A DNA stretch of 64,000 nucleotides from Streptomyces sp. SID8374. Its GTDB lineage: Bacteria; Actinomycetota; Actinomycetes; Streptomycetales; Streptomycetaceae. Below the pieces are notes generated by a model. It saw only the letters and a program-made list of their open reading frames with translations, was not told where the DNA came from and made no database searches. Positions 29,002 to 37,513 of this stretch are shown one piece after another (positions within the stretch are counted from its first letter, which is position 1; every line of letters begins with the position of its first letter). The stretch is from the NCBI RefSeq assembly GCF_009865135.1, contig NZ_WWGH01000002.1, forward strand, positions 1,178,001 to 1,242,000, written 5' to 3'. A program made the translations under genes and the position numbers.

Positions 29002-29868
29002 TCAGAAGGGGTACCACCGCACCTCGGCGTCCCCCTCGCGCAGCGAGGCCACCCTGCGGCGGAACTCCGTGAGCGCCTTCGGGTTGGCCGGGGCGTGCTG
29101 GGCGACCCAGGCACAGCTGGCCGTCTCGCGGGCCCCGCGCAGGACCGCGCACCCCTCCCACTCCCGTACGTCCCAGCCGTACGCGGCCGTGAACGCGTCG
29201 TAGGCCGCGGCGGGCAGGCCGTAGCGGTCGCGGGAGAGGGCCAGGACGACCAGATCGTGTTCCCGCAGGTCCGTGGAGAAGGTCTCCAGGTCGACCAGGA
29301 CCGGGCCCTCGGGGCCGACATGGACGTTGCGGGGGAGCGCGTCGCCGTGGATCGGGCCCGGCGGCAGGTGCGGGGTCAGGGCGGCGGCCGCGGCCGCGAA
29401 GCCGTCGCGGCGGGCGCGGAGGTAGTCGGCGTCGGCCGGGTCGATGGTGTCGCCCGCCAGGGTCAGCCAGCGCTCCACCCCGCCGAGCAGTTCCCGGCGC
29501 GGGAGCGTGAAGCCCGCCGGGGCCGGGAGCGCGTGCACCCGGGAGAGCAGGGGCGCCAGGTCGCGCGGTTCGGCGGGGCGTACGGGGTCGGGCAGGCGGT
29601 GCCACACCGTCACCGGGTGGCCCTCGACCAGCCGCACCCCGGGCTCGGCGGCCCGCACGGCCGGGACCCCCGACGCCGCGAGCCACTCGGCGACCGCCAC
29701 CTCCCGCTCCGCCCGGGCCGCCAGCTCCGGGTGGCCGGTCGCGTCCCGGCCGACCTTCACCACCAGGCCGTCGGCCGCGAAGACCGCGTTCTCGCCCAGC
29801 GCCAGCAGCTCCGCCGCGCCCGGGAAACCGGCGGCCGTCAGCACCTCGCGCGCACGCATCTCGTCCAT
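29002..29868 (-). CDS. Aminoglycoside-phosphotransferase-fold kinase
   Basis: 288 residues with an APH/choline-kinase fold: LVVKVGRDATG carries the ATP lysine, IHGDALPRN is the complete catalytic loop and VLVDLETFS the metal-binding segment. ATG 29868 is chosen; upstream codons lack a start signal, and GAAAAT lies seven bases before this ATG, compatible with a leaderless transcript. The substrate is unknown. It is divergent from the sugar transporter operon with 125 bp between, so the two may share regulation. Confidence 0.8.
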   Translation of the reverse strand: MDEMRAREVLTAAGFPGAAELLALGENAVFAADGLVVKVGRDATGHPELAARAEREVAVAEWLAASGVPAVRAAEPGVRLVEGHPVTVWHRLPDPVRPAEPRDLAPLLSRVHALPAPAGFTLPRRELLGGVERWLTLAGDTIDPADADYLRARRDGFAAAAAALTPHLPPGPIHGDALPRNVHVGPEGPVLVDLETFSTDLREHDLVVLALSRDRYGLPAAAYDAFTAAYGWDVREWEGCAVLRGARETASCAWVAQHAPANPKALTEFRRRVASLREGDAEVRWYPF

Positions 29869-29993
29869 GGGTGCGATTTTCGCATCCGCGCAGGCCACCT
29901 TGACGAACCGACGGCCCGTCAGCACGATGACCTAGGCCACCGGAACGGCCAGAACGGGATGAACTCCTCCTAGGTGATGAAGAGGGTCTATTC

Positions 29994-30932
29994 GTGACAT
30001 CGGTGACCGCGAAGAGGCGGTCCGGGCCGAGACACCCACGTAACGGACAGGCGGACGCCGCCCGGGACCGGGCGGCCTGGTTCCTCGTCCTGCCCGCGCT
30101 TCTGCCCATCCTGGTCCTCAGTGTCGGCCCGCTCCTCTACGGCATCGCCCTCGCCTTCACCGACGCCCAGTCCGGCCGCACCCGCTCCACCCAGTGGATC
30201 GGCACCCTCAACTTCCAGGATCTCCTGCACGACACCCTGTTCTGGGACTCGTTCCGGATCGGGCTCCTGTGGGCGTTCGGCGTCACCGTCCCGCAGTTCC
30301 TCCTGGCCCTCGGCCTCGCCCTGCTCCTCAACCAGAAGCTGCGGATGCGCTGGCTGGCCCGGGCGCTGGCGATCATCCCCTGGGCGATGCCCGAGGTCGT
30401 GGTCGGCATCATGTGGCGCCTGGTCTACAACCCCGACGCGGGCATCCTCAACGAGACCATCCGCGACCTCGGCCTCGGCGACGGCCGCGACTGGCTCACC
30501 GGCCTGGCCACCGCGCTCCCCGCCGTGATCCTCGTCGGCATCTGGGCCGGCATGCCCCAGACCACCGTCGCCCTGCTCGCCGGACTCCAGAACACCCCGC
30601 ACGAACTCCACGAGGCGGCGGCCCTGGACGGGGCGGGCGCCTGGCGCCGGTTCCGTACGGTCACCTGGCCCGCGATCAAGCCCATCGCCCTCGCCATCAG
30701 CGCGCTCAACTTCATCTGGAACTTCAACTCCTTCGCCCTCGTCTATGTGCTGACCAGCGGCGGGCCCGGTGGGCGGACCCGGCTGCCGATGCTCTTCGCG
30801 TACGAGGAGGCCTTCCGCTACGGACAGTTCGGGTACGCCGCCGCCATGGGGTGCGTGATGGTCGCGGTGATCTCCGTGATCCTCGCCGTCTACCTCGTCG
30901 GCCGGATCAGAGGAGGAGGCGAGGAGCGATGA
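29994..30932 (+). CDS. Sugar ABC transporter permease (MalF type)
   Basis: 312 residues with about six membrane segments; the first follows a basic cytoplasmic tail. The EAA loop for ATPase contact is HEAAALDGAGAWRRFRTVTWP (about 200-220). It belongs to the CUT1 carbohydrate importer family. GTG 29994 has AGAGGG nine bases upstream. Its stop overlaps the start of a 35-codon ORF (ATGA), and the MalG-type permease and lipoprotein follow. No ATPase gene is in the operon; Streptomyces CUT1 systems often share the MsiK ATPase. Confidence 0.92.
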   Translation: MTSVTAKRRSGPRHPRNGQADAARDRAAWFLVLPALLPILVLSVGPLLYGIALAFTDAQSGRTRSTQWIGTLNFQDLLHDTLFWDSFRIGLLWAFGVTVPQFLLALGLALLLNQKLRMRWLARALAIIPWAMPEVVVGIMWRLVYNPDAGILNETIRDLGLGDGRDWLTGLATALPAVILVGIWAGMPQTTVALLAGLQNTPHELHEAAALDGAGAWRRFRTVTWPAIKPIALAISALNFIWNFNSFALVYVLTSGGPGGRTRLPMLFAYEEAFRYGQFGYAAAMGCVMVAVISVILAVYLVGRIRGGGEER

Positions 30933-31036
30933 GCACCCTCAGGAGAGGCGTCCTCAGGAGAGGCACCCTCAGGAACGGCGTCCTCAGCAGAGGCACTTTC
31001 AGGAACGGCGTCCTCCGGAGAGGCGGGGCGCCATGA
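30929..31036 (+). CDS. 35-residue ORF made of five-residue repeats, wedged between two permease genes
   Basis: ATG 30929 overlaps the upstream permease stop and the TGA 31034-31036 overlaps the downstream permease start, so ATGA occurs at both ends. The DNA is a 15-bp unit repeated six times (about 30933-31023), alternating GCACCCTCAGGAACG-like and GCGTCCTCAGGAGAG-like copies. It encodes MSTLRR followed by GVLRR, GTLRN, GVLSR, GTFRN, GVLRR and GGAP: strongly basic, with Leu/Phe every fifth residue. Pentapeptide-repeat proteins also repeat every five residues with a central Leu/Phe, but the usual Asp/Asn is absent. It may be a real microprotein, a coupling spacer or plain repeat expansion. Confidence 0.45.
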   Translation: MSTLRRGVLRRGTLRNGVLSRGTFRNGVLRRGGAP

Positions 31037-31872
31037 GTCTTCCCACCAGCAGGGCAGCCCGCACCGGCCAGTACCTCGCGCTCCTCGCGTATCTGGTGTT
31101 CCTGGCCTTCCCGTTCCTCTGGCTGCTCTCCACCGCCTTCAAGCCCGCCCGCGAACTGGGCTCGCTGCACCCCACCTGGATCCCCGAGCATCCCACCCTC
31201 GACAACTTCCGCCAGGCCTTCGACGAGCAGCCGCTGCTCCAGGCCGCCGCCAACTCGCTGATCGCCGCCGTCTCCGCCGCCCTGATCGCCGTCGTCATCG
31301 CGACCCCGATGGCCTATGTGATGGCCCGCCACCGGGGCCGGCTCGCCACCGCCGCCACCGGGTGGGTCGTGGTCAGCCAGGCGTTCCCGTTCGTGCTGGT
31401 GATCATTCCGCTCTTCCTGGTGCTGAAGAACCTGCACCTGATCAACACCCTGTGGGGGCTGATCCTGGTCTACGTCGTCTGGTCGCTGCCCTTCGCGCTG
31501 TGGATGCTCGCCGGGTACGTCCGGGCCGTGCCGGCCGAGCTGGAGGAGGCCGCCGCCGTCGACGGGGCGGGCCGCGTACGGACGCTCGTCTCGGTCGTCG
31601 CCCCGCTGCTCGCCCCCGGAATCGTCGCCACCGGACTCTTCGCGTTCATCACCGCATGGAACGAGTTCTTCTTCGCGCTCGTCCTCCTCAAGACCCCGGA
31701 GAAGCAGACCTTGCCGGTCGTCCTCACCCACTTCCTCGGCGCGGAGGGGGTGGCCGACCTCGGGCCGCTGGCCGCCGCCGCGTTCCTCGCCACGCTGCCC
31801 TCGCTCGTGCTCTTCGCCTTCATCCAGCGGCGGATCACGGGCGGGATGACGGCCGGGGCGGTGAGGGGCTGA
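31033..31872 (+). CDS. Sugar ABC transporter permease (MalG type)
   Basis: 279 residues with six predicted membrane segments. The EAA motif is LEEAAAVDGAGRVRTLVSVV and WNEFFFALVLL is typical of MalG partners. ATG 31033 overlaps the stop of the 35-codon ORF, and AGAGGCGGGG upstream offers a weak ribosome-binding site. Its stop overlaps the start of the lipoprotein gene (TGATG). It forms the membrane channel with the MalF-type permease; substrate unknown. Confidence 0.93.
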   Translation: MSLPTSRAARTGQYLALLAYLVFLAFPFLWLLSTAFKPARELGSLHPTWIPEHPTLDNFRQAFDEQPLLQAAANSLIAAVSAALIAVVIATPMAYVMARHRGRLATAATGWVVVSQAFPFVLVIIPLFLVLKNLHLINTLWGLILVYVVWSLPFALWMLAGYVRAVPAELEEAAAVDGAGRVRTLVSVVAPLLAPGIVATGLFAFITAWNEFFFALVLLKTPEKQTLPVVLTHFLGAEGVADLGPLAAAAFLATLPSLVLFAFIQRRITGGMTAGAVRG

Positions 31873-33170
31873 TGCGCCGCACCCTGCCCCGGCGTGCCGC
31901 AGCCGCCGTCACCGTCCTCGCCCTGCTGCTCACCGGCTGCTCGGCCACCGACGACGGACGGGACGCCGACGGCACCATCCGGCTCAGGTTCCAGTCGCTG
32001 GCCTGGCAGAAGGAGTCCGTCGACGCCAACAAGCAGCTGGTGAAGGAGTGGAACGCCGCCCACCCCGACGTACAGGTGGACTATGTCCAGGGCAGCTGGG
32101 ACAACGTCCACGACCAGCTGCTCACCTCCTTCGAGGGCGGTGAGGCGCCCGACATCATCCACGACGCCTCCGACGACCTCGCCGACTTCGCGTACGGCGG
32201 CTACCTCGCCGACCTGCGCCCCCTCCTGCCCGAGCGGCTGAAGGCGGACATCCCCGAGCGGTCCTGGCGCACGACCACCTTCGACGGCGGGATCCACGGC
32301 GTCCCCTTCCTCCAGGAGCCCCGCGTCCTCATCGCCAACAGCAGGATTCTCCGGGCGTCGGGCGTGCGGATCCCGACGCCGGAACGGCCCTGGAGCTGGG
32401 CGGAGTTCCGCAAGGTGAGCAAAGAGCTGACGGGCAGAGGGCGTTACGGGGTCGCCTGGCCGCTCAAGGAACCCGTCTCCGTCACCCTCAACCTTGGCCT
32501 CTCCGGCGGCGGGCAGCTCTTCCACCGCGACCCGGACGGCAAGGTGGAGCTGCGCTTCGAGGAGGGGGACGCGGTGGTGACCGGCACCATCCGCGACCAG
32601 GTCAACTCCGACCGCAGCGCGGCCCGTACGGCGCTGGGGATGGGCGGCTCGGACGCCCTGCCCGGCTTCTTCGGCGGCCGGTACGCCATGCTCCCGCTCG
32701 GCTTCGCCTACCGCCAGCAGGTCGTCGAACAGGCCCCCGAGGGGTTCGAGTGGACGGTCCTGCCCGCCCCGGCGGGCAGCGGAGGCCTGGCCCAGGGGGT
32801 GAGCCCGCAGACCCTTTCCGTCGCCGAGGACAGCCCGCACAAGAAGGAGGCCGTCGCCTTCATCGACTTCCTGCTGCGGCCGGAGAACATGGTCCGCCTG
32901 GCCCGGGGCGACTGGATGCTCCCCACCGGCACCACCGCCCTCGCCCACCCCTCCCTGCGCACCGCCGAGCACGGCTGGGCCACCGGGACGGCGCTCGCGC
33001 AGCACCTGCGCCCGGCGCCCGCGCAGACCGTGCGCGGCTACCCCGAGTGGAAGGACAAGGTGGCGACCCCGGCCCTCCAGGAGTTCTACAGCGGTGCGAT
33101 CACCACCGATGAGCTGCGCAAACGGCTGGTCGATGACGGAAACCGGGTCCTGGCGCGCTATCAGCGCTGA
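31872..33170 (+). CDS. Sugar ABC transporter substrate-binding lipoprotein
   Basis: 432 residues. The lipobox LLTGC puts the lipidated cysteine at C23 behind a short RR-containing signal peptide. The remainder is a CUT1/SBP_1 extracellular solute-binding fold (FEGGEAPDIIHDASDDLADFA, then FFGGRYAMLPLGFAYRQ). It captures the sugar and delivers it to the two permeases. ATG 31872 shares its A with the permease stop. The sugar cannot be told from sequence and no glycosidase gene is adjacent. Confidence 0.92.
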   Translation: MRRTLPRRAAAAVTVLALLLTGCSATDDGRDADGTIRLRFQSLAWQKESVDANKQLVKEWNAAHPDVQVDYVQGSWDNVHDQLLTSFEGGEAPDIIHDASDDLADFAYGGYLADLRPLLPERLKADIPERSWRTTTFDGGIHGVPFLQEPRVLIANSRILRASGVRIPTPERPWSWAEFRKVSKELTGRGRYGVAWPLKEPVSVTLNLGLSGGGQLFHRDPDGKVELRFEEGDAVVTGTIRDQVNSDRSAARTALGMGGSDALPGFFGGRYAMLPLGFAYRQQVVEQAPEGFEWTVLPAPAGSGGLAQGVSPQTLSVAEDSPHKKEAVAFIDFLLRPENMVRLARGDWMLPTGTTALAHPSLRTAEHGWATGTALAQHLRPAPAQTVRGYPEWKDKVATPALQEFYSGAITTDELRKRLVDDGNRVLARYQR

Positions 33171-33192
33171 CGGGGAGGGAGCGAAAACGACT

Positions 33193-33220
33193 AGACGAGA
33201 CGTTGCGTCTCGCTTATGGT
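33193..33220 (+). promoter_or_regulatory. Promoter with embedded palindromic operator for mgt
   Basis: TAGACG (33193-33198) and TATGGT (33215-33220) make a -35/-10 pair with a 16-base spacer. The spacer and the end of the -35 hold a perfect 7-bp palindrome CGAGACG-TTG-CGTCTCG (33196-33212), a TetR-like operator position that would block RNA polymerase. The -10 ends seven bases before ATG 33228, so the mRNA is probably leaderless. Confidence 0.7.
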
Positions 33221-33227
33221 GGGGCAC

Positions 33228-34427
33228 ATGCCGGAATCGCCGCGTGCCCACATCGCCATGTTCTCCATCGCCGCCCACGGACATGTGAACCCGAGCCTCG
33301 ACGTCATCCGCGAGCTCGTCAGCCGTGGGTACCGCGTCAGTTACGCCATCCCCGCCCCGTTCGCCGACAAGGTCGCGGCCACCGGTGCCGAGCCGGTGAT
33401 CTACACATCGACCCTGCCGACGGACGACGACCCCGACGCCTGGGGCACCGAGCTGATCGACAACATCGAACCCTTCCTGGACGACGCGATCCAGGCCCTC
33501 CCGCAGCTGATCGCCGCCTTCGACGGCGACGAACCCGCCCTCGTCCTGCACGACATCACCTCCTATCCCGCCCGCGTCCTCGCCCACCGCTGGGGCGTCC
33601 CCGCCGTCTCGCTCTGGCCCAACCTGGTTCCCTGGGAGGGGTACGAGGAGGAGGTCGGCGAGCCGATGACCGCCGGGCTGAAGCGGACCGAGCGCGGCAG
33701 GGCGTACTACGAGCGCTTCGCGAACTGGCTCTCCGGCAACGGCCTCGGCCACCTCTCCAGCGACGACTTCGTGGCCCGCCCGCGCCGTGGCCTCGTCCTG
33801 ATCCCCGAGGCGCTCCAGCCCAACGCGGACCGGGTGGACCGCGCGATGTACACCTTCGTCGGCGCCTGTCAGGGCGACCGCGCCGACCAGGGGGAGTGGG
33901 TGCGGCCGGCCGGGGCCGAGAAGGTGCTCCTGGTCTCGCTCGGCTCCTCGTTCACCAAGCAGCCCGCCTTCTACCGGGAGTGCGTCGCCGCCTTCGGCGA
34001 ACTGCCCGGCTGGCACGTGGTGCTCCAGATCGGCGCCCATGTCGACCCGGCCGAGCTCGGTGACGTACCGGCGAATGTGGAAGTGCACGCGTGGGTGCCG
34101 CAGTTGGCGGTGTTGCGGCAGGCGGACGCCTTCATCACCCATGCCGGGGCGGGCGGCAGCCAGGAGGGGCTCGCCACGGGGACGCCGATGGTGGCCGTAC
34201 CGCAGGCCGTCGACCAGTTCGGCAACGCCGACATGCTCCAGGCGCTCGGCGTGGCCCGGCATGTCCCGATGGAGGAGGCCGACGCGGCGACGCTGCGCGA
34301 GGCGGTGCTCGCCCTGGTCGGCGACCCGGAGGTGGCGGAAAGGTCCGCCCGGCTGCGCGAACAGACGGCCGAGGAGGGCGGCACGCGCCGGGCGGCCGAC
34401 GTCATCGAGGCCGAGCTGTCTCGCTGA
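33228..34427 (+). CDS. mgt: Macrolide glycosyltransferase
   Basis: 399 residues of the GT1 family. Sequence (RAHIAMFSIAAHGHVNPSL near the start, VWPQ-type acceptor-donor segment VEVHAWVPQLAVLRQADAF, then THAGAGGSQEGLATGTPM and PQAVDQFGNADML) is very close to S. lividans Mgt, which inactivates macrolides by adding glucose from UDP-glucose to the 2'-OH of the desosamine-type sugar. The donor-binding histidine is in the THAGAGG motif. ATG 33228 is used because of the -10 spacing. Likely role: intrinsic macrolide resistance, probably induced through the palindromic operator upstream. No regulator gene is adjacent. Confidence 0.92.
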   Translation: MPESPRAHIAMFSIAAHGHVNPSLDVIRELVSRGYRVSYAIPAPFADKVAATGAEPVIYTSTLPTDDDPDAWGTELIDNIEPFLDDAIQALPQLIAAFDGDEPALVLHDITSYPARVLAHRWGVPAVSLWPNLVPWEGYEEEVGEPMTAGLKRTERGRAYYERFANWLSGNGLGHLSSDDFVARPRRGLVLIPEALQPNADRVDRAMYTFVGACQGDRADQGEWVRPAGAEKVLLVSLGSSFTKQPAFYRECVAAFGELPGWHVVLQIGAHVDPAELGDVPANVEVHAWVPQLAVLRQADAFITHAGAGGSQEGLATGTPMVAVPQAVDQFGNADMLQALGVARHVPMEEADAATLREAVLALVGDPEVAERSARLREQTAEEGGTRRAADVIEAELSR

Positions 34428-34487
34428 GCGGCGCTGAACCCTCTCGCCGAGCGGATCCGAACTGTCCCTCTCAGCGGATCGGTTGGA
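34419..34487. repeat. 23-bp tandem repeat seeded at the mgt stop codon
   Basis: Three 23-bp units (34419-34441, 34442-34464, 34465-34487) share TCTCGCYGAGCGG at their front; unit three is the most diverged. Unit one covers the last codons and TGA of mgt. Confidence 0.75.
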
Positions 34488-34506
34488 CTGATATCCGGAC
34501 GTTGTC

Positions 34507-34542
34507 CGCCCCGCCGTACAGCGCGGTGCGCGAGGCGGGGCG
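34507..34542. terminator. Hairpin terminator downstream of mgt
   Basis: CGCCCCGCC (34507-34515) pairs perfectly with GGCGGGGCG (34534-34542), followed by TTCGTCT. It lies just after the 23-bp repeats. Confidence 0.65.
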
Positions 34543-35001
34543 TTCGTCTGTGCGATGCCCGTGGTCGTTGCATCTGCACGCACATCCCGGGTGACTCCAC
34601 ATCTCCGGCAGGGGACTTCACCCCTCTCGCGCACTTCTTCACGCACGTTCACATGTCTTCACGCATACTCGTGGGCACCCGGTGGTGTCGGAACCCGGGT
34701 GCGCACGGGTGCGGTGTGCGGTGGTGCCAAGTGCCGTACAGCGGCCATGAGCTGGCATTTTCCCGCGCGAGAGCCCCATCTCGGCTCGCCGATCCGGCGT
34801 TGTTGCCGGCGTGTTGACTCCCGCCGCCCGTTGTGGCCCGCCGTGGCCGATTTCTTATTACGAAACCTTGTTGAGTAAGTCACAGCTGCAAGGGGGTCTT
34901 GATCTGTGCTCGTCAATCGGTCAGGGTTTCGAGCCAACCCCCGGAGATCTTCCGGCCGGAGGTCAATCCCCCCACAGAGATTGACGAGGAGACCCCTCTT
35001 C
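34543..35001. other. Long non-coding region upstream of the subtilase gene
   Basis: These 459 bases show no convincing gene. The stretch at 34850-34890 (TTTCTTATTACGAAACCTTG) is the most AT-rich of the window and probably holds the protease promoter, which leaves a 5' UTR of about 100 bases. CGGCCGGAGG with GGAGATCTTCCGG near 34940-34963 can form a small hairpin. No riboswitch class is recognised. Confidence 0.5.
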
Positions 35002-36207
35002 ATGGCCAAGCACCAGCGCACCACCACCCGCCGGACCAAGCTGACCGCCGCGATCACCGCCGTGGCAGCCGCAGCCGGAGTCACCCTGTTCGGAACCTCG
35101 TTCGCCGGAGCCTCGCCGGCTCCCATGGGCACGGTCTACGGCGCGGACGCCGAGACCGCCGTCTCCGGCAGCTACATCGTCATGCTGGGCGAGAAGGCGG
35201 ACAAGTCGAAGCTCGCCAAGGAGTACGGCGGCAAGCTCCAGCGCAACTACTCCTCCAGCATCAACGGCTTCTCCGCCAGCGGCCTTTCGGAGACCGAGGC
35301 CAAGCGCCTCGCCGCCGACCCGGCCGTCGCCAAGGTGGTCCAGAACAAGAAGTTCAGCATCAACGCCACCCAGGAGAACCCCCCGTCGTGGGGTCTGGAC
35401 CGCATCGACCAGACCGAGACGGCGGGCGACAACGCGTACACCTACCCCGACGCCGCCGGTGAGGGCGTCACGGCTTACGTCATCGACACCGGTGTCCGCG
35501 TCACCCACGAGGACTTCGAGGGCCGCGCCACCTCGGGCTTCGACGCCGTGGACAACGACGACGACGCCGACGACGGCAACGGGCACGGCACCCACGTGGC
35601 GGGCACCATCGCCGGGGCCGAGCACGGCGTCGCCAAGAAGGCCAAGATCGTCGCCGTCCGCGTCCTGGACGACAACGGCTCGGGCACCACCGAGCAGGTC
35701 ATCGCCGGGATCGACTGGGTCGCCGCCAACGCGTCCGGCCCGTCCGTGGCCAACATGAGCCTCGGCGGCGGCGCCGACCCGGCCCTCGACGAGGCCGTCC
35801 AGAAGGCCATCGCCGCAGGCGTCACCTTCGGCGTGGCCGCCGGCAACGAGTCCAGCGACGCCGGTCAGAGCTCGCCGGCCCGCGTCCCCGAGGCGATCAC
35901 CGTCGCCTCGTCCACGGAGGCCGACGAGCAGTCCTCGTTCTCCAACTACGGCTCCATCGTGGACATCTACGCCCCGGGCTCGGACATCACGTCGACCTGG
36001 AACGACAGCGACACCGGCACCAACACCATCTCCGGTACGTCCATGGCGACCCCGCACGTCGTCGGCGCGGCCGCCGTCTACCTGGCGGGCCACCAGGACG
36101 CCACCCCGGAGGAGGTCGCCACGGCGCTGACCGAGGGAGCCACCCCGGACGCCATCTCCAACGCGACCGAGGGCACGGCGAACAAGCTCCTCAAGATCGT
36201 CGAGTAG
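35002..36207 (+). CDS. Secreted subtilisin-family serine protease (S8, proteinase K-like)
   Basis: 401-residue preproenzyme. A twin-charged N-terminus and hydrophobic stretch to about residue 38 form the signal peptide. An I9 propeptide (SYIVMLGEKADKSKLAKEYG, about 55-120) precedes the catalytic domain. The triad is D162 (VIDTGV), H195 (GHGTHVAG) and S347 (GTSMATPH). The sequence resembles aqualysin/proteinase K proteases. ATG 35002 has AGGAG about 12 bases upstream, a rather long spacing. Acidic aspartate runs (DNDDDADDGNG) suggest calcium sites. It probably degrades extracellular protein together with the streptogrisin upstream. Confidence 0.93.
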   Translation: MAKHQRTTTRRTKLTAAITAVAAAAGVTLFGTSFAGASPAPMGTVYGADAETAVSGSYIVMLGEKADKSKLAKEYGGKLQRNYSSSINGFSASGLSETEAKRLAADPAVAKVVQNKKFSINATQENPPSWGLDRIDQTETAGDNAYTYPDAAGEGVTAYVIDTGVRVTHEDFEGRATSGFDAVDNDDDADDGNGHGTHVAGTIAGAEHGVAKKAKIVAVRVLDDNGSGTTEQVIAGIDWVAANASGPSVANMSLGGGADPALDEAVQKAIAAGVTFGVAAGNESSDAGQSSPARVPEAITVASSTEADEQSSFSNYGSIVDIYAPGSDITSTWNDSDTGTNTISGTSMATPHVVGAAAVYLAGHQDATPEEVATALTEGATPDAISNATEGTANKLLKIVE

Positions 36208-36215
36208 GACCCGCT

Positions 36216-36302
36216 GCCGGACGGTGGCGCCCCACCGTCACCGTCCGGCCGCCCTCGCGCACAGCAGCCGCCGCGCCCTCCCCCACGGGGCGCGGCGGCT
36301 GC
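36216..36302. terminator. Two consecutive hairpins after the subtilase gene
   Basis: Hairpin one: 36216-36226 pairs with 36239-36249 (11 bp). Hairpin two: 36264-36278 pairs with 36288-36302 (15 bp, 9-base loop). Tandem stem-loops without U tracts fit Streptomyces terminators. Confidence 0.75.
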
Positions 36303-36323
36303 GCGCCGGGAGGAAGATCGCTC

Positions 36324-36329
36324 TAGTGT
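36324..36329 (+). promoter_or_regulatory. -10 hexamer of the DUF1697 gene
   Basis: TAGTGT lies eight bases before ATG 36338. A G-run between them is not a normal ribosome-binding site, so a leaderless or near-leaderless transcript is likely. Confidence 0.45.
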
Positions 36330-36337
36330 GGGGGGCC

Positions 36338-36886
36338 ATGACGACGAAGTACGCGGCGCTGCTGCGCGGGATCAATGTGAGCGGCCACAAGAGGGTCCCG
36401 ATGGCGGAACTGCGCACCGTGCTCGGCGAACTGGGGCACACCGACATCGCCACCCATCTACAGAGCGGCAACGCCGTCTTCCGCAGCACCGACGAGGACG
36501 AGAACGCGCTGGCCGCCGCCCTGGAGGAGGCCCTCCATGAGCGGTTCGGATTCTCCGTCGGCTGCATCGTCCGCAGCCACGCCTATCTCGCCGCCGTCGC
36601 CGACGCCTGCCCCTACCCGGCCGCCGAGCTGGAGGGCAAGCAGCTCCACGTCACCTACGTGGACCGGCCCGTGGACGCCGGGCGCTTCGCCGGACTCGAC
36701 CCCCAGGCCTATCTGCCGGAGGCCTTCGAGATCGGGGACCGCTGCCTCTATCTGTACGCCCCCGACGGACTCGGCCGCTCCAAGCTGGCCGAAGCGCTGG
36801 CGCGCCCCCGGCAGACCGAGGGCCTCACCGCCACCACCCGCAACTGGAACACCGTGGCCAAACTCGTGGAGATGACCCGTGTCTGA
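36338..36886 (+). CDS. DUF1697 family protein
   Basis: 182 residues. YAALLRGINVSGHKRVPMAE, THLQSGNAVF and the C-terminal TTRNWNTVAKL are the hallmarks of DUF1697, a two-module alpha/beta cytosolic family without an established function. It is full length. It overlaps the next gene by eight bases, so the two are translationally coupled. Confidence 0.88.
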   Translation: MTTKYAALLRGINVSGHKRVPMAELRTVLGELGHTDIATHLQSGNAVFRSTDEDENALAAALEEALHERFGFSVGCIVRSHAYLAAVADACPYPAAELEGKQLHVTYVDRPVDAGRFAGLDPQAYLPEAFEIGDRCLYLYAPDGLGRSKLAEALARPRQTEGLTATTRNWNTVAKLVEMTRV

Positions 36887-37262
36887 GCCGTCGCCCGCCG
36901 TGGCGGCGGCCATCGAAGGTGAACTCCGCCTGCTGGACCCGGTGGTACGCGCCTCCGCGGATCTCCTCGCCGCCCTCCTCCACCCGGAGTTCCGGGAGAT
37001 CGGCACCAGCGGACGGCTCTGGAACCGGGAGTCGATCATCGCCGCGCTCACCGCCGACGGCGCCCCGCGCCCCGGCCCGCTGACCGCCTCCCGGATGCAG
37101 GGCGCGGAACTCAGCTCGGACCTGGTGCACCTCACCTTCGACACCGAGTCCAAGGGGCTGCGCTCGCACCGCAGCTCCCTGTGGCGGCTGACCGGGGCGG
37201 GGTGGCGCCTCTACTTCCACCAGGCGACCCCGTTCGTCGGCGACCCGTTCGCCGAGGTATGA
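36879..37262 (+). CDS. NTF2-like (SnoaL/DUF4440 type) protein
   Basis: 127 residues. An N-terminal helix pair (AAIEGELRLLDPVVRASADLL), LLHPEFREIGTSGRLWNRESI, and a final curved sheet (SSLWRLTGAGWRLYFHQATPF) match the cone-shaped NTF2-like fold of the DUF4440 group. Its ligand is unknown. GTG 36879 lies inside the upstream gene. Its last codons and stop form the first unit of a 17-bp duplication. Confidence 0.8.
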   Translation: MSEPSPAVAAAIEGELRLLDPVVRASADLLAALLHPEFREIGTSGRLWNRESIIAALTADGAPRPGPLTASRMQGAELSSDLVHLTFDTESKGLRSHRSSLWRLTGAGWRLYFHQATPFVGDPFAEV

Positions 37263-37284
37263 GCCTGGCCGAGGTGTGAGCCTG
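37251..37284. repeat. 17-bp duplication at a stop codon
   Basis: GCCGAGGTATGAGCCTG (37251-37267, containing the TGA of the NTF2-like gene) is followed directly by GCCGAGGTGTGAGCCTG (37268-37284), a single-base variant that repeats the stop codon in frame-equivalent position. Confidence 0.85.
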
Positions 37285-37513
37285 CCCGGGACCTGGGCGT
37301 GCCCGGAGTCCGAGCCTCTTCTGACAGTGGCTGAGGGCGAGTTCGGGAGGGCCGCCGACTTTCCCGGCGGGCTGACGGACCGGGCCCGCCGTGCCTCATG
37401 ATGGGGCAGCCATGCCGAGGGCCGCCGGGAGACGCGACGTACGTGGTGATGGCGGCCGTACAACCGCACAGCGCCGGTGACCTCACACCGCCACACCACC
37501 ATGGGAGATCCCT

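Noticed and set aside
29931..29974. Two CCTAGG palindromes 38 bp apart between the APH-like gene and the sugar operon
   Set aside because: Six-base palindromes are too short to claim as an operator, although the sequence is rare in Streptomyces DNA.
31470..34652. A 1060-codon minus-strand frame opposite the sugar lipoprotein and mgt
   Set aside because: Same reasons: antisense to genes with complete motifs.
34543..35001. Riboswitch or small RNA upstream of the subtilase
   Set aside because: Only a weak hairpin is visible and no known class motif matches.
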